DNA of 64,000 bases from Actinoplanes italicus (GTDB lineage Bacteria > Actinomycetota > Actinomycetes > Mycobacteriales > Micromonosporaceae): the NCBI RefSeq assembly GCF_003001815.1, contig NZ_PVMZ01000007.1:248001-312000 (forward strand), given 5' to 3'. The translations under genes were made by a program, and so were the position numbers. Of this stretch, positions 52,013-60,754 are shown piece by piece. Below the pieces are notes generated by a model, which did no database searches, had not been told where the DNA came from, and saw nothing but the letters and a program-made list of their open reading frames with translations. The first letter of the stretch is position 1. Each line of letters starts with the position of its first letter.

Positions 52013-52597
52013 GTGCGCAATGAGGAGAGCCGGAGCACACCGGTCATCAACAGGCCGGTGCCAAGGCCCGTGACCCGGGGGCCGCAGCCGGCCACGCTGC
52101 CGATGGCCGAACCCGGAAACACCGCTCCCCTGCCCCTGGAGCTGGTCCGTCGTGACATCGCCGGCGACCGCCCCGGAGTACCGCTCATGCTGCGCATCCG
52201 GGTCCTCGACGCCGTGCACGGCACCGCGGTCAGCGCCGCAGTGGTCGACATCCGGCACCGCGACGCCACCACCGACGACGAAGTGCGCGGCGCTCAGGTC
52301 ACCGACACCGACGGGTACGCCGAGTTCCGTACCGTCCATCCCGGCCGCGAACCCGGACAGCACGCCCACATCATCGCCTCCGTCCACGTCGGCGGTTACC
52401 TGGCCGGTGGCCGGACCGTCACCTACACCGGCCCGCTCTACATTCCCGAGCAGATCGCCGGCCAGGTGGTCGGGGGCCTGTCCCCCACCGACGACCCGCA
52501 ACCCGGCATCGGCGGCATGCTGACCGTGGTCCCCCGGGACCGTTTCGACCTGACCGCGGGCCTGCTGGCCACCGTCATCACCACGGTTGGCCCCTGA
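52013..52597 (+). CDS. Degenerate intradiol-dioxygenase-like protein
   Basis: A 194-residue cytosolic protein. Residues about 60-175 match the intradiol ring-cleavage dioxygenase fold: LRIRVLDAVHGTAVSAAVVDIRH, RGAQVTDTDGYAEFRTVHPG, and AHIIASVHVGGY. The iron ligands appear lost: the Tyr normally after VDIWHCDA is missing, and the Tyr of the PGWY motif is replaced in HPGREPGQHAH. Two His remain at best. It is therefore probably not a catechol dioxygenase but a binding or structural relative. GTG 52013 lies just after the AT-rich promoter. No signal peptide visible. Confidence 0.72.
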   Translation: MRNEESRSTPVINRPVPRPVTRGPQPATLPMAEPGNTAPLPLELVRRDIAGDRPGVPLMLRIRVLDAVHGTAVSAAVVDIRHRDATTDDEVRGAQVTDTDGYAEFRTVHPGREPGQHAHIIASVHVGGYLAGGRTVTYTGPLYIPEQIAGQVVGGLSPTDDPQPGIGGMLTVVPRDRFDLTAGLLATVITTVGP

Positions 52598-52664
52598 GAG
52601 TCCCCGCCCCCGTCTGTGGCCTGCCGGTGCTCAGATAGTGCGGGGTACCGCCGATCACCTTCGC

Positions 52665-53579
52665 GTGCCTACCCGAACGCGCGGATCGGTCAGCGGCCCG
52701 CTTCTGGCCGCACTGATCGAGTGGCTCGCCCGGCAACCGTCCCGGCGGCTCACCCTGACCGGTCTGGTCCTGCTGGCCGTGATCGCCGTCGCCGACCGGG
52801 AGACCGGCGAGCACGTGTCGATCACGGTCGGCTACCTGCTCCCGGTCTTCCTGGCCGCCGCGAACGGACGCCGGTCCAGCATCGTCCTCGCCGGGATCTC
52901 CGCCGTCGCGTGGACGGTGCTCGAGGCGGAATCGATCGGCTACCACTACGAGAACCCGATCATCCCGGCGTGGAACGTACTGGCCCGCTTCACGGTCCTG
53001 TGGCTGTTCGGCGCCCTGGTCGGCCACCTGTCGTCCCGGCTGGCCGAGGAGACCGGCCTGTCCCGGACCGATGCGCTGACCGGCCTGCCGAACGCCCGCG
53101 CGTTCCGGGAGGCCACCGACGAGGAGATCGACCTCATGCGGGCGTCGGGCGGGTCGCTGACCGCCGCATACGTGGACGTGGACGGCTTCAAGGCCGTCAA
53201 CGACACCCTCGGCCACGCGGCCGGCGACTCGGTGCTGGCCGCCGCCGGCCGGGTCCTCGGCGCCGCGCTCCCGCCCGGCAGCCGGGTTGCCCGCCTCGGT
53301 GGTGACGAGTTCGCCGTACTGCTGCCCCGAACCGGTCTGGACGAGGCCCTGACGCTTCTCGCCACCCTCCGGGACGAGCTGCTGCGCGCCACCGCCGCCT
53401 GGTCACCGCGGGTGGGCTTCAGCGTGGGCGCGGTGACCTTCGACAGCCCACCGGCTTCTGCCGCGGACCTCCTCGAACAGGCGGACCAGGTGATGTACGG
53501 CGCCAAGCGCCACGGCCGCAACACGGTCCGGGGCGTCAACGCCGACACCGACATCGACGCCGACCGCTCGGCGGCCTAG
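52665..53579 (+). CDS. Membrane diguanylate cyclase (GGDEF)
   Basis: A protein of about 304 residues. Three to four N-terminal helices (LTLTGLVLLAVIAV, ITVGYLLPVFLAAANG, IVLAGISAVAWTVL, VLARFTVLWLFGALVGHL) precede a GGDEF domain with LTGLPNARAFREAT, AYVDVDGFKAVNDTLGHAAGD and RLGGDEFAVLLPR. No RxxD inhibitory site stands before GGDEF (the positions read PPGSRVA). The start is uncertain: GTG 52665 chosen, GTG 52638 or TTG 52587 possible. Second cyclase in the window. Confidence 0.88.
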   Translation: MPTRTRGSVSGPLLAALIEWLARQPSRRLTLTGLVLLAVIAVADRETGEHVSITVGYLLPVFLAAANGRRSSIVLAGISAVAWTVLEAESIGYHYENPIIPAWNVLARFTVLWLFGALVGHLSSRLAEETGLSRTDALTGLPNARAFREATDEEIDLMRASGGSLTAAYVDVDGFKAVNDTLGHAAGDSVLAAAGRVLGAALPPGSRVARLGGDEFAVLLPRTGLDEALTLLATLRDELLRATAAWSPRVGFSVGAVTFDSPPASAADLLEQADQVMYGAKRHGRNTVRGVNADTDIDADRSAA

Positions 53580-53658
53580 CGTCCCGGGCGTTCCGTCTCC
53601 GCCCGATTCCCGGCCGCAGTCCCTTCCGGCCGGCCTCTTCCGCTGCCCCTTCGACGGA

Positions 53659-54612
53659 TCAGCGTCGGTGCTCGTCGAGCAGTGCGATGAGCGCCCGGGC
53701 GAACTGCGCCGGCCGCTCGACCGGTCCGAGGTGGCCGCCGGGCATCTCGGTCAGCGGCAGGCCGAGCCGTGCGGCGAGTGCTGCCGCGGCCCGATAGGGC
53801 AGCCGACCGCGGGAGTCGATGCCGGCGACCGGGACGAGACGCTCCGGCACGGTCAGGTCGATCTCCCTGGTCGTGAAGGGCACCAGCATGTGCTCGAGGA
53901 ACAACGGCTGAAGCCCGGCGAGCCGGGTGAACAGGTCCAGAAGTTCCGGGGTCGGCGGTTCGGGCCGCGTATCGGCGTAACCGTCGATCCAGTCACCCGC
54001 GTGACGTACCGCCATCGACGCGGCTCCGTCCGCCGGTGTGGTCCCGCCTTCCGATCTGGCACCGCTATCCGGCCCGGCCCCACCATCCGGCCCGGCCCCA
54101 CCTTCCGGCCCGGCCCCACCTTCCGGTGTGGTCATGGCGGCGGTCATGAGCTTCGCCGCGGCGGCCGGGTCCGTACGAGCGGTCACCCGGACCGCCTCGA
54201 GCGCACTCCGGTGTCGAGCGGCGTCCGGCAGGAGGGTGATCACCGGCGGCTCGTGGACGACCGCGAGTCGCACCCGCTCGGGGTGACGGGCCAGGAGTTC
54301 GAGCGCGGTGATGGCCCCGGCACTGAACCCGAACACGATCGGCGGCTCGTCGAAGAGCTTCTCGATCAGGGCGAGAGTGTCCTCGGCGTGCACCCGCGGG
54401 TCCTGTTCCACGTCGACGGTGTCGAGCCGCACCGCGGAGGCGACACGACTGGACATCGCGACGACACGATAGGACCCGGCCAGCTGTACGACGAGCCGGT
54501 CGAGGACTCCGGCGTGCCCCGATCCACCGGGCACGAGCAGCAACGGTGGCCCGGAACCGTGTTCGTGGCAGTTGATGCTGATGCCGTTGAGGTGGAGCGT
54601 CGAGGCAGACAC
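53659..54612 (-). CDS. Alpha/beta hydrolase with internal Gly-rich tandem repeat
   Basis: A 317-residue soluble hydrolase. The oxyanion loop LLLVPGGSGHAGV is near residue 30; the nucleophile elbow GFSAGAI near 99; the catalytic His is probably in MPGGHLGPVE. A 6-residue unit (GGAGPE/D) is repeated at DNA 54071-54124 between strand 6 and the lid, extending the cap. GTG 54612 is chosen for GGGAG upstream and family-like start SASTLHLNGISINCHEHG. Coexpressed with a TetR regulator 14 bp upstream. Substrate unknown. Confidence 0.85.
   Translation of the reverse strand: MSASTLHLNGISINCHEHGSGPPLLLVPGGSGHAGVLDRLVVQLAGSYRVVAMSSRVASAVRLDTVDVEQDPRVHAEDTLALIEKLFDEPPIVFGFSAGAITALELLARHPERVRLAVVHEPPVITLLPDAARHRSALEAVRVTARTDPAAAAKLMTAAMTTPEGGAGPEGGAGPDGGAGPDSGARSEGGTTPADGAASMAVRHAGDWIDGYADTRPEPPTPELLDLFTRLAGLQPLFLEHMLVPFTTREIDLTVPERLVPVAGIDSRGRLPYRAAAALAARLGLPLTEMPGGHLGPVERPAQFARALIALLDEHRR
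54071..54124 (-). repeat. 18-bp in-frame tandem repeat in the hydrolase gene
   Basis: Three units of GGCCCGGCCCCACCWTCC at 54071-54088, 54089-54106 and 54107-54124. They encode Gly-Ala-Gly-Pro-Asp/Glu-Gly on the minus strand. Degenerate units extend on both sides. Confidence 0.85.
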
Positions 54613-54626
54613 AGCGTTGCTCCCGT

Positions 54627-55196
54627 CTAGATTTCGGACCAGTGCGTCAGGGTGTGGTGCAGCGCGTCGACCGCTCGCCACCACGAGGCGTCGAGGCTGC
54701 GATCAGCGGTGAATCCGCCGGTGGCCTCCAGGTCGCTGAAGCCGTGCAGGGTGCTGCGCAGCAGGCGGACGGCGTCGGTGGCCTCCGGCTCGGACAGCGC
54801 ATAGCCACGCAGCAGCGCATAGCAGACGCCGATGATGCGGGCAGCGCTGTCCGATCCGGCGAGCCGCTCGGGTGAAACCGGAAACCGGGTCGCGGCGTAC
54901 CGGCCGGGATGCCCGGTGGCCAGCGTCCGATAAGCGTCGGCGAAGGCCCGGAGCGCCTCCTGCCCCGATCGTCCGGCGATGGCCGCGCCGAGCGCGTCGG
55001 CCCACTCGCCGAGAGCCAGCATGGCCACGCGTTCCTGCAGGTCGGCGAGCCCTCGAATGTGCGTGTACAGGCTGGCGTCCCGCACACCGAACCGCTTGGC
55101 GACAGCCGCCAGCGTCAGATGCTCGAACCCGATCTCGTCGGCGAGATCAGCAGCCGCCGACACCAGGGCGTCGGGGGTGATTCTCTCCCGCGGCAT
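54627..55196 (-). CDS. TetR-family transcriptional regulator
   Basis: A 189-residue repressor. Helix-turn-helix at residues 1-50: RITPDALVSAAADLADEIGFEHLTLAAVAKRFGVRDASLYTHIRG. The C-terminal ligand domain resembles the TetR_C_33/WHG type (ALRAFADAYRTLATGHPGRYAATRF; LLRSTLHGFSDLEATGGF). ATG 55196. It heads an operon with the hydrolase; a perfect inverted repeat 11 bp upstream (55208-55238) is the probable operator, giving autoregulation. Confidence 0.93.
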   Translation of the reverse strand: MPRERITPDALVSAAADLADEIGFEHLTLAAVAKRFGVRDASLYTHIRGLADLQERVAMLALGEWADALGAAIAGRSGQEALRAFADAYRTLATGHPGRYAATRFPVSPERLAGSDSAARIIGVCYALLRGYALSEPEATDAVRLLRSTLHGFSDLEATGGFTADRSLDASWWRAVDALHHTLTHWSEI

Positions 55197-55207
55197 ATTT
55201 CCTAACC

Positions 55208-55238
55208 TTCCTAGGTAGAGCCCTATGGTACCTAGGAA
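55208..55238. promoter_or_regulatory. Perfect inverted-repeat operator of TetR gene
   Basis: TTCCTAGGTA (55208-55217) and TACCTAGGAA (55229-55238) are exact inverted 10-mers separated by 11 bp. Each arm holds the palindrome CCTAGG. Placement directly before the TetR start supports autorepression. Confidence 0.85.
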
Positions 55239-55517
55239 AGTGCATCACAGAGCAACCACACCCAGCGGGAATCTCGATCGCACGCCCAGGGAAAATCTCA
55301 GATCTCCCACCCCGGCCGAAGCCATCAGAGGCCTGCAACCAACCACAATGGGTGAGCACCCGCCGTTTTAAGGACCGGCCATGCGACGGAGGCGGGCCGC
55401 CACGGATCAGGCAGGCCAGGCCGGCAAGGCGTCGCCGGTGCGGCATGGCCCGGCCGTTCGACCAGCCCGCCGTGGCCAGCCCGACATGGCCGACGACGCA
55501 TGGCCTGCGACGACGCG
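55239..55517. other. Gene-free stretch between TetR promoter and NarL-type regulator stop
   Basis: About 280 bp with no credible reading frame. Frames present are short and lack motifs. It likely contains only the TetR-operon upstream sequence and the 3' flank of the converging two-component operon. I see no hairpin of note. Confidence 0.5.
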
Positions 55518-56159
55518 TCAGCCTCGCAGGAAGGCCAGAACAGCGCGGACCCGGCGGTGGTCGTCGCAGTCCGGTGGCAGGTCGAGCTTGGCGAGCAGAC
55601 TGTTGATGTGCTTGGCGACCATCGCCTCGGTGACCACCAGGTGCCGGGCGATCGCCACGTTCGACCGGCCCTCAGCCATCAGTGCCAGAACCTCGCGTTC
55701 CCGGACGGTCAGCCGGTGCAGCGGATCACGGCGGCGCCCGAGCAACTGGCGGACAACTTCCGGATCCACCACGGTGCTGCCGCCCGCCACCGCTTCGAGC
55801 GCGTCGACGAACTCGGTGACCTCGCCGATGCGGTCCTTGAGCAGATAGCCCACACCCGCGCCATGATCGGAGTCGATCAGCTCGGCGGCGTAGGTCTGCT
55901 CGACATACTGGCTCAGAACCAGGACGGGCAATTTCGGATCGACGGCCCGCATCTCGATCGCGGCCTGCAACCCCTCGTCGCTGAAGGTCGGTGGCATCCG
56001 GACATCGGTGACCACCACGTCGGGCCGGTGCTCCCGGACCGCCTCGCGCAACTCGACCGCGTCACCGACAGCGGCGACCACCTCGTGCCCGAAGCGGCGC
56101 AGCATGCCGGCCACGCCCTCGCGCACGATCACCCCGTCCTCGGCGATGACCACCCTCAT
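55518..56159 (-). CDS. NarL/LuxR-type response regulator
   Basis: A 213-residue regulator: receiver MRVVIAEDGVIVREGVAGML, phosphoacceptor Asp in VVVTDVRMPPTFSDEG near residue 52, GVGYLLKDRIGEV; LuxR domain LTVREREVLALMAEGRSNVAIA and VTEAMVAKHINSLLAKLDL. Its ATG overlaps the kinase stop (56156-56159). The pair diverges from the ABC/FtsX transporter, so these genes probably form a sensing and export module. Confidence 0.94.
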   Translation of the reverse strand: MRVVIAEDGVIVREGVAGMLRRFGHEVVAAVGDAVELREAVREHRPDVVVTDVRMPPTFSDEGLQAAIEMRAVDPKLPVLVLSQYVEQTYAAELIDSDHGAGVGYLLKDRIGEVTEFVDALEAVAGGSTVVDPEVVRQLLGRRRDPLHRLTVREREVLALMAEGRSNVAIARHLVVTEAMVAKHINSLLAKLDLPPDCDDHRRVRAVLAFLRG

Positions 56160-57394
56160 GCGCTTTCCTCCCGCAACGGGATCTCCAACCGCAGCAGCGT
56201 AGGACCGCCTGCAGGGCTGGACACGGTCACCGTGCCGTCGAGCACGGCGACACGGTCGGCGAGCCCGATCAACCCGGATCCGTTCGCCGGATCGGCGCCG
56301 CCGCAGCCGTCGTCGCCAACTTCGACGACCAACCGGCCGCGGCTGAGCAGGGCCGTTACCGAGGCCCGCTCGGCCCCGGCGTGCTTGGCGACATTGGTGA
56401 GGCCCTCGGACACCACGAAGTAGGCGGTCACCTCGACCGCCGCCGGCAGGCGCCCCGGCAGCCGCAGGTCCAGATCGACCGGCAGCGGCGCGATCGACGC
56501 CGCCTCCCCCACCGCCGCGGCCAGGCCGCGGTCTGTCAGGACCTTCGGGTGTACGCCGCGAATCAGCTCCCGCAGGTCGGTGAGCGCCTGCTTGGCCAGC
56601 TCATGAGCGGCGGCGAGCGGCTCGGCGCCGGGCGAACCGGCCGGCACCTCGAGGCGGGCCAGGCCGAGCTGCATGCTGAGGGCGACGAGCCTCTGCTGGG
56701 CTCCGTCGTGCAGGTCACGCTCGATGCGGCGGCGCTCCACCTCGAAGGCGTCCACGAGCCGCGCGCGTGACCGGGTCACCTCGACCAGCCGCGCGTTGTC
56801 GCGTGGCGTGAGCATGGCCCGGGCCATGGCCGCCCTGGCACCCGCCCAGGCGATGACCGGGTAGCCGAGGATCGGACCCAGCAGCAACCCGGCGAAAGTC
56901 GCGGGCAGGGTCGACGACAGCGGTTCGTCAGCGATCGTCCACGGCGCGCCGATCGAGATGGCCAGCGTGTACGCGACACCGGCGAGCACCAGGAGATCCA
57001 TCCAGCACAGCATCGCGGCGGACAGGGCCGCATAGAACAACTCCCGCCACGTCACCTCCTCCCGCAGCCGCAGCGAGACCCAGGCCCGCAGGCCGGCCCG
57101 TGGCGGCGGCAGATGGGGGTCGGGCAGCTCGTCGTCGTCGACGAGACGCAGTCGTCTGCGCTCCAGCCGGGCGACCACGATGCCGGACAGCAGGCAGGCC
57201 ACATAGCCGGCGAAGCCGACGACCACCACCGCCAGGAGGGTCCCCACCGTCAGGAGAGCCGCCACCGCGCCGATCGTGGCGGCGCCCAGCAGCCCGCCGG
57301 TCAGCAGGTAGGCCAGCGAGCGCCACGGCCAGGACGATCGCAACAGGGCGACCGGCGGCAGCGTGAGCGCTTCGAGGGCGGTGCGGGGCTGCAT
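56156..57394 (-). CDS. Membrane sensor histidine kinase (HisKA_3 type)
   Basis: A 412-residue kinase with about four helices in an N-terminal membrane domain (SLAYLLTGGLLGAATIGAVAALL, LAVVVVGFAGYVACLLSGIVV, MLCWMDLLVLAGVAYTLAI, FAGLLLGPILGYPVIAWAG), phosphoacceptor His in RRIERDLHDGAQQRLVALS near residue 228 and HATPase (VEVGDDGCGGADP, GLIGLADRVAVLDG). ATG 57394 (MQPRTALEALTLPP) is chosen; no clear ribosome site, so it may be leaderless. No large extracellular sensor, so the signal may be membrane-borne. Confidence 0.9.
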   Translation of the reverse strand: MQPRTALEALTLPPVALLRSSWPWRSLAYLLTGGLLGAATIGAVAALLTVGTLLAVVVVGFAGYVACLLSGIVVARLERRRLRLVDDDELPDPHLPPPRAGLRAWVSLRLREEVTWRELFYAALSAAMLCWMDLLVLAGVAYTLAISIGAPWTIADEPLSSTLPATFAGLLLGPILGYPVIAWAGARAAMARAMLTPRDNARLVEVTRSRARLVDAFEVERRRIERDLHDGAQQRLVALSMQLGLARLEVPAGSPGAEPLAAAHELAKQALTDLRELIRGVHPKVLTDRGLAAAVGEAASIAPLPVDLDLRLPGRLPAAVEVTAYFVVSEGLTNVAKHAGAERASVTALLSRGRLVVEVGDDGCGGADPANGSGLIGLADRVAVLDGTVTVSSPAGGPTLLRLEIPLREESA

Positions 57395-57504
57395 GGAGGG
57401 CACGCTACCGGCCGGTCGCGGCGGTGTCGGTAGTGCTGGGGTTACCTTCGAATGTGGACCCCGCGTGACTGTGCCGGAGGCTTGCGCCCGGTTGGCTGAA
57501 CGGC

Positions 57505-58263
57505 ATGACGAACAACGCGACACCAGCGGTCGAGCTGCGGGCGGCGACCAGGACATATGGGACGGGCGAGCGCGCGGTCACGGCATTGGACCGGGTGGAC
57601 GCCCGGTTCGAGCCGGGCACGTTCACCGCGGTCATGGGTCCGTCGGGTTCCGGCAAATCCACCCTGCTGCACTGCGGGGCGGGGCTGGACCGGCTCACCG
57701 GCGGAGAGGTGATCATCGACGGCGTTCCGGTCGGCGGCCTGAGCGAACGCGCTCTGACCCGGCTGCGCCGCAGCCGGGTGGGCTTCGTCTTTCAGGCCTT
57801 CAATCTGGTGCCGGCCCTGACCGCCGCTCAGAACGTGGCGTTGCCGCTGCGCCTGGCCGGTCGGCGGCCGCAGCCCGGTGCGGTGGCCGGGATGCTGGCC
57901 GAGGTGGGGCTGACCGGCCGTGAGGGGCACCGACCATCGGAGCTGTCCGGCGGCCAGCAGCAGCGGGTTGCCATAGCCCGGGCTCTGGTGTCCCGGCCCG
58001 CGGTGCTCTTCGCTGACGAGCCGACCGGTTCGCTGGACGCGGCCTCGGGCGCAGCGGTGCTGAGTCTGCTCAGGGCCGCGGTTGACCGTCACCGGCAGAC
58101 GATCGTGATGGTGACCCACGACCCGGTCGCCGCCGCTACGGCGGACCGGGTGCTGTTCCTGGCCGACGGCCGCGTGGTCGGTGAGCTGCCGGGCAGTGTC
58201 GGAGCCGAGCGGATCGCTCTGCACACCGCCCGTCTCGAGGGCGCCACGGCGGTGGCCCGATGA
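57505..58263 (+). CDS. MacB/LolD-like ABC ATPase
   Basis: A 252-residue ATPase. Walker A GPSGSGKSTLLHC near residue 45, Q-loop VFQAFNLVPALTAAQNVALP, signature LSGGQQQRVAIARAL, Walker B LFADEPTGSLD and H-loop VTHDPVAAA. ATG 57505. It overlaps the FtsX permease (58260-58263). Together they form a MacB-like mechanotransmission transporter used for antibiotic, peptide or lipoprotein handling; expression is probably linked to the divergent two-component genes. Confidence 0.93.
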   Translation: MTNNATPAVELRAATRTYGTGERAVTALDRVDARFEPGTFTAVMGPSGSGKSTLLHCGAGLDRLTGGEVIIDGVPVGGLSERALTRLRRSRVGFVFQAFNLVPALTAAQNVALPLRLAGRRPQPGAVAGMLAEVGLTGREGHRPSELSGGQQQRVAIARALVSRPAVLFADEPTGSLDAASGAAVLSLLRAAVDRHRQTIVMVTHDPVAAATADRVLFLADGRVVGELPGSVGAERIALHTARLEGATAVAR

Positions 58264-60668
58264 GCGCGGCCTGGGCGATGGTCCGGCACCGGTTCGCGAG
58301 CTTCGCCGGCACGTTCGTCGCGGTCTTCCTGGGCGTTGCCGTCGTGTCCGGCTCCGCGACGCTCTATCTGAGTTCGCAGCCGCAGGCCCCCGCACGTTAC
58401 GACCAGGCTCCGGTCCTGGTGACGCCCCCGAACGCGGAGACCGGAGACACCCGCGACCAGCAGGCCTGGACGGCCGCGGAGGCCTCCGCACTCGCCGCCC
58501 GGCTGGGCAGCCTGCCAGGAGTCATGGCGGCTGTCCCCGACCCGTGGTTCTACGTGCAGCGACTTGAGGCGGGTCGCGCGACCGGCGACGACCAGGCCGC
58601 TCTGATCGACGGCCACCCCTGGTCGGCGGCGACCCTCGGCGCTTATCGGCTGACCGACGGCCGCGCCCCCAAGGCAAAGGGCGAGGTCGTGATCGGTACG
58701 GACGTCTCAGCAACAGCGACGGCGAGGGGCGGCACCGCTCCGGCCGCGGCGGCTGCCGGCACAACAGCGAGCGTAGCGGCCGGCTCCGGCCCGCGTGGTT
58801 CCGCGGTGACTGCGGGGACCACGGTCGAGGTGCTCACGGCGACCGGGCCGGAAACCTGGCAGGTCACGGGCACCGTGGATGGTCCGGGGTTCTACGTGAC
58901 GGACGGCGAGGCGGCGAGGCGGGCTTCCGGCGTGCGCGTGATCGGTCTCACTGTGACCGGGGACGTCCAGAAAGTGGTCGACGCGGCGGCCGCCGAGGTG
59001 GGGTCCTCGGGGGTCGTCCGGTCCGGCGCCGAGCGCGACGCCCTGGAGCCGGGCAGCATCACACGTGTCCGCTGGATCGGTGCACAGCTGCTGATCGCCC
59101 TGGTGTCGCTGGGAGCGTTCGCCACCGTGTTCGTGGTCTCGTCGACGTGTGCTCTGAGCGCCGCGCAGCGACGCCGGGAGCTGGGCCTGCTGCGCGCGGT
59201 GGGCGCGACGCCCGGCCAGGTGCGCCGCATGATGTATGCCGAGACCAGCCTGGTCGCGTTGCTCGCCGGGCTGATCGGTGCGCCCGCCGGTGCGGCCGCC
59301 GCCCCGCTGCTGGGCGACGCCATGGTCGGGATCGGGCTCGAACCGGCCGGGTTCACCGTCACCTGGCAGCCCACGGCCTTGATCGGATCGGTTCTGCTCG
59401 GGCTGTTCGTGGCACTGGCCGGGGTGACCGCGGCGACTCGCCGGGCGAGCCGGATCCCCCCGCTCGACGCACTCCGGGAGGCAGCCGCCGACCCGCGGGC
59501 GATGACCCCGGCACGCTGGGTCATGGGCCCGCTGTGCGCGATCGCCGGTGGAGCCCTGCTGGCCGGGATGCCGACGTTCCCGCTGGAGATGCGGAGCTCC
59601 GCCGGCCTCGGTGCGGCGATGTTCCTGCTGTGCGCGGCCGCGCTGCTGTCGCCGGTGCTGATCGTGCCGCTGGTGCGCACGGTGGCCAGACCGTGGCGTG
59701 GCACCGCCACCGGCATGCTGGTCCGCGAGGGCACGCTGACCGGGGTGCGCCGGGTCGCGTCGACCGCCGCGCCCGTGCTGGCGACCGTCGGGTTGACGGT
59801 CCTGCTCGCCGGCACGGTCGCGACGATCGAGGTGGCCGCCGGCATCGACGAGACCGCGAAGTACCCGGCGGCCGATGTACTGGTCCCGGACGGAACGCCA
59901 GGCCTGTCCGCCGCCGCGGTCGCCGCGCAGGGTGCCGAGCCGGCCCTGACGACACGGCTTCTGATCACCCACGGGGACACTACGACCGGCGGCTATGCCA
60001 CCGGCCGGGGTGATGGGCTGGTTCTCGACCAGTTCACCGCCTCCGAGCTCGGCAGCAAGGCCGGCGACGTGGTGACGGTCCGGTTCGCCGACGGGGCGCG
60101 GGCGGAGCTACCGGTCGACGCCGTCGAGGAGGAGGCGAGCATTCCGCAGGACCTCGTCCGCAGGCACGATCCCGATGCACTGACCAGCATGATCGTCCTC
60201 AAGGACACGGCCGTGCCGACACCGGGGGCGCGTTCGGTCCCGATCCGGGACTTCGTCATGGAGGAGATCGAGGAAGAGGGACGGCTGGTCGATCTGTTCC
60301 TGCTGGCGCTGATCGGGCTCACCGCCGGGTACACCGCCATCGCGGTCGGGAACACGCTGCTGATGGCCACGACGGCACGGCGGGTTGAGTTCCAGGCGCT
60401 CCGGCTTGCCGGGGCCGGCACCGGACAGGTACTCAGGGTCGTCTCCGGTGAGGCACTGCTCGCGGTGTCGGTCGGCGCGGCCCTCGGCGGACTGGTGGCG
60501 GTCATCTCACTGGCCGGGGTACGTGCCGCGGTCGAGGACGAGATCGGCCGCGACATCGACCTGGTCATCCCCTGGGGCTCGACCGCCGCGGTGACGGCCC
60601 TCTGCGCCGCGCTCGCCCTCACCGCGGCCGCCTTCCCGGTACTCAGGGCCGCACGAGGCCGGTCATAA
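58260..60668 (+). CDS. FtsX-like ABC permease
   Basis: An 802-residue permease with two FtsX units. Helix 1 near 19-38 (FAGTFVAVFLGVAVVSGSATL), a large extracytoplasmic domain of about 220 residues, FtsX block 1 near 275-380 (RRRELGLLRAVGATPGQVRRMM), a central helix pair, a second periplasmic domain, and FtsX block 2 near 680-795 (RRVEFQALRLAGAGTGQVLRVV). ATG 58260 overlaps the ATPase. Partner of the adjacent ATPase. Confidence 0.92.
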   Translation: MSAAWAMVRHRFASFAGTFVAVFLGVAVVSGSATLYLSSQPQAPARYDQAPVLVTPPNAETGDTRDQQAWTAAEASALAARLGSLPGVMAAVPDPWFYVQRLEAGRATGDDQAALIDGHPWSAATLGAYRLTDGRAPKAKGEVVIGTDVSATATARGGTAPAAAAAGTTASVAAGSGPRGSAVTAGTTVEVLTATGPETWQVTGTVDGPGFYVTDGEAARRASGVRVIGLTVTGDVQKVVDAAAAEVGSSGVVRSGAERDALEPGSITRVRWIGAQLLIALVSLGAFATVFVVSSTCALSAAQRRRELGLLRAVGATPGQVRRMMYAETSLVALLAGLIGAPAGAAAAPLLGDAMVGIGLEPAGFTVTWQPTALIGSVLLGLFVALAGVTAATRRASRIPPLDALREAAADPRAMTPARWVMGPLCAIAGGALLAGMPTFPLEMRSSAGLGAAMFLLCAAALLSPVLIVPLVRTVARPWRGTATGMLVREGTLTGVRRVASTAAPVLATVGLTVLLAGTVATIEVAAGIDETAKYPAADVLVPDGTPGLSAAAVAAQGAEPALTTRLLITHGDTTTGGYATGRGDGLVLDQFTASELGSKAGDVVTVRFADGARAELPVDAVEEEASIPQDLVRRHDPDALTSMIVLKDTAVPTPGARSVPIRDFVMEEIEEEGRLVDLFLLALIGLTAGYTAIAVGNTLLMATTARRVEFQALRLAGAGTGQVLRVVSGEALLAVSVGAALGGLVAVISLAGVRAAVEDEIGRDIDLVIPWGSTAAVTALCAALALTAAAFPVLRAARGRS

Positions 60669-60754
60669 CCCGCAATGGCCCTGACGAATCCGAAGCTACT
60701 TCCCGGTCCGGCCCTGGACCGCGGCGCGGGCCGGGAAGATCTGAGCTGACACTG

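Noticed and set aside
55352..55848. Two short plus-strand frames between the TetR and NarL-type genes
   Set aside because: Arg-rich composition, no ribosome site, and partial antisense overlap with the response regulator.
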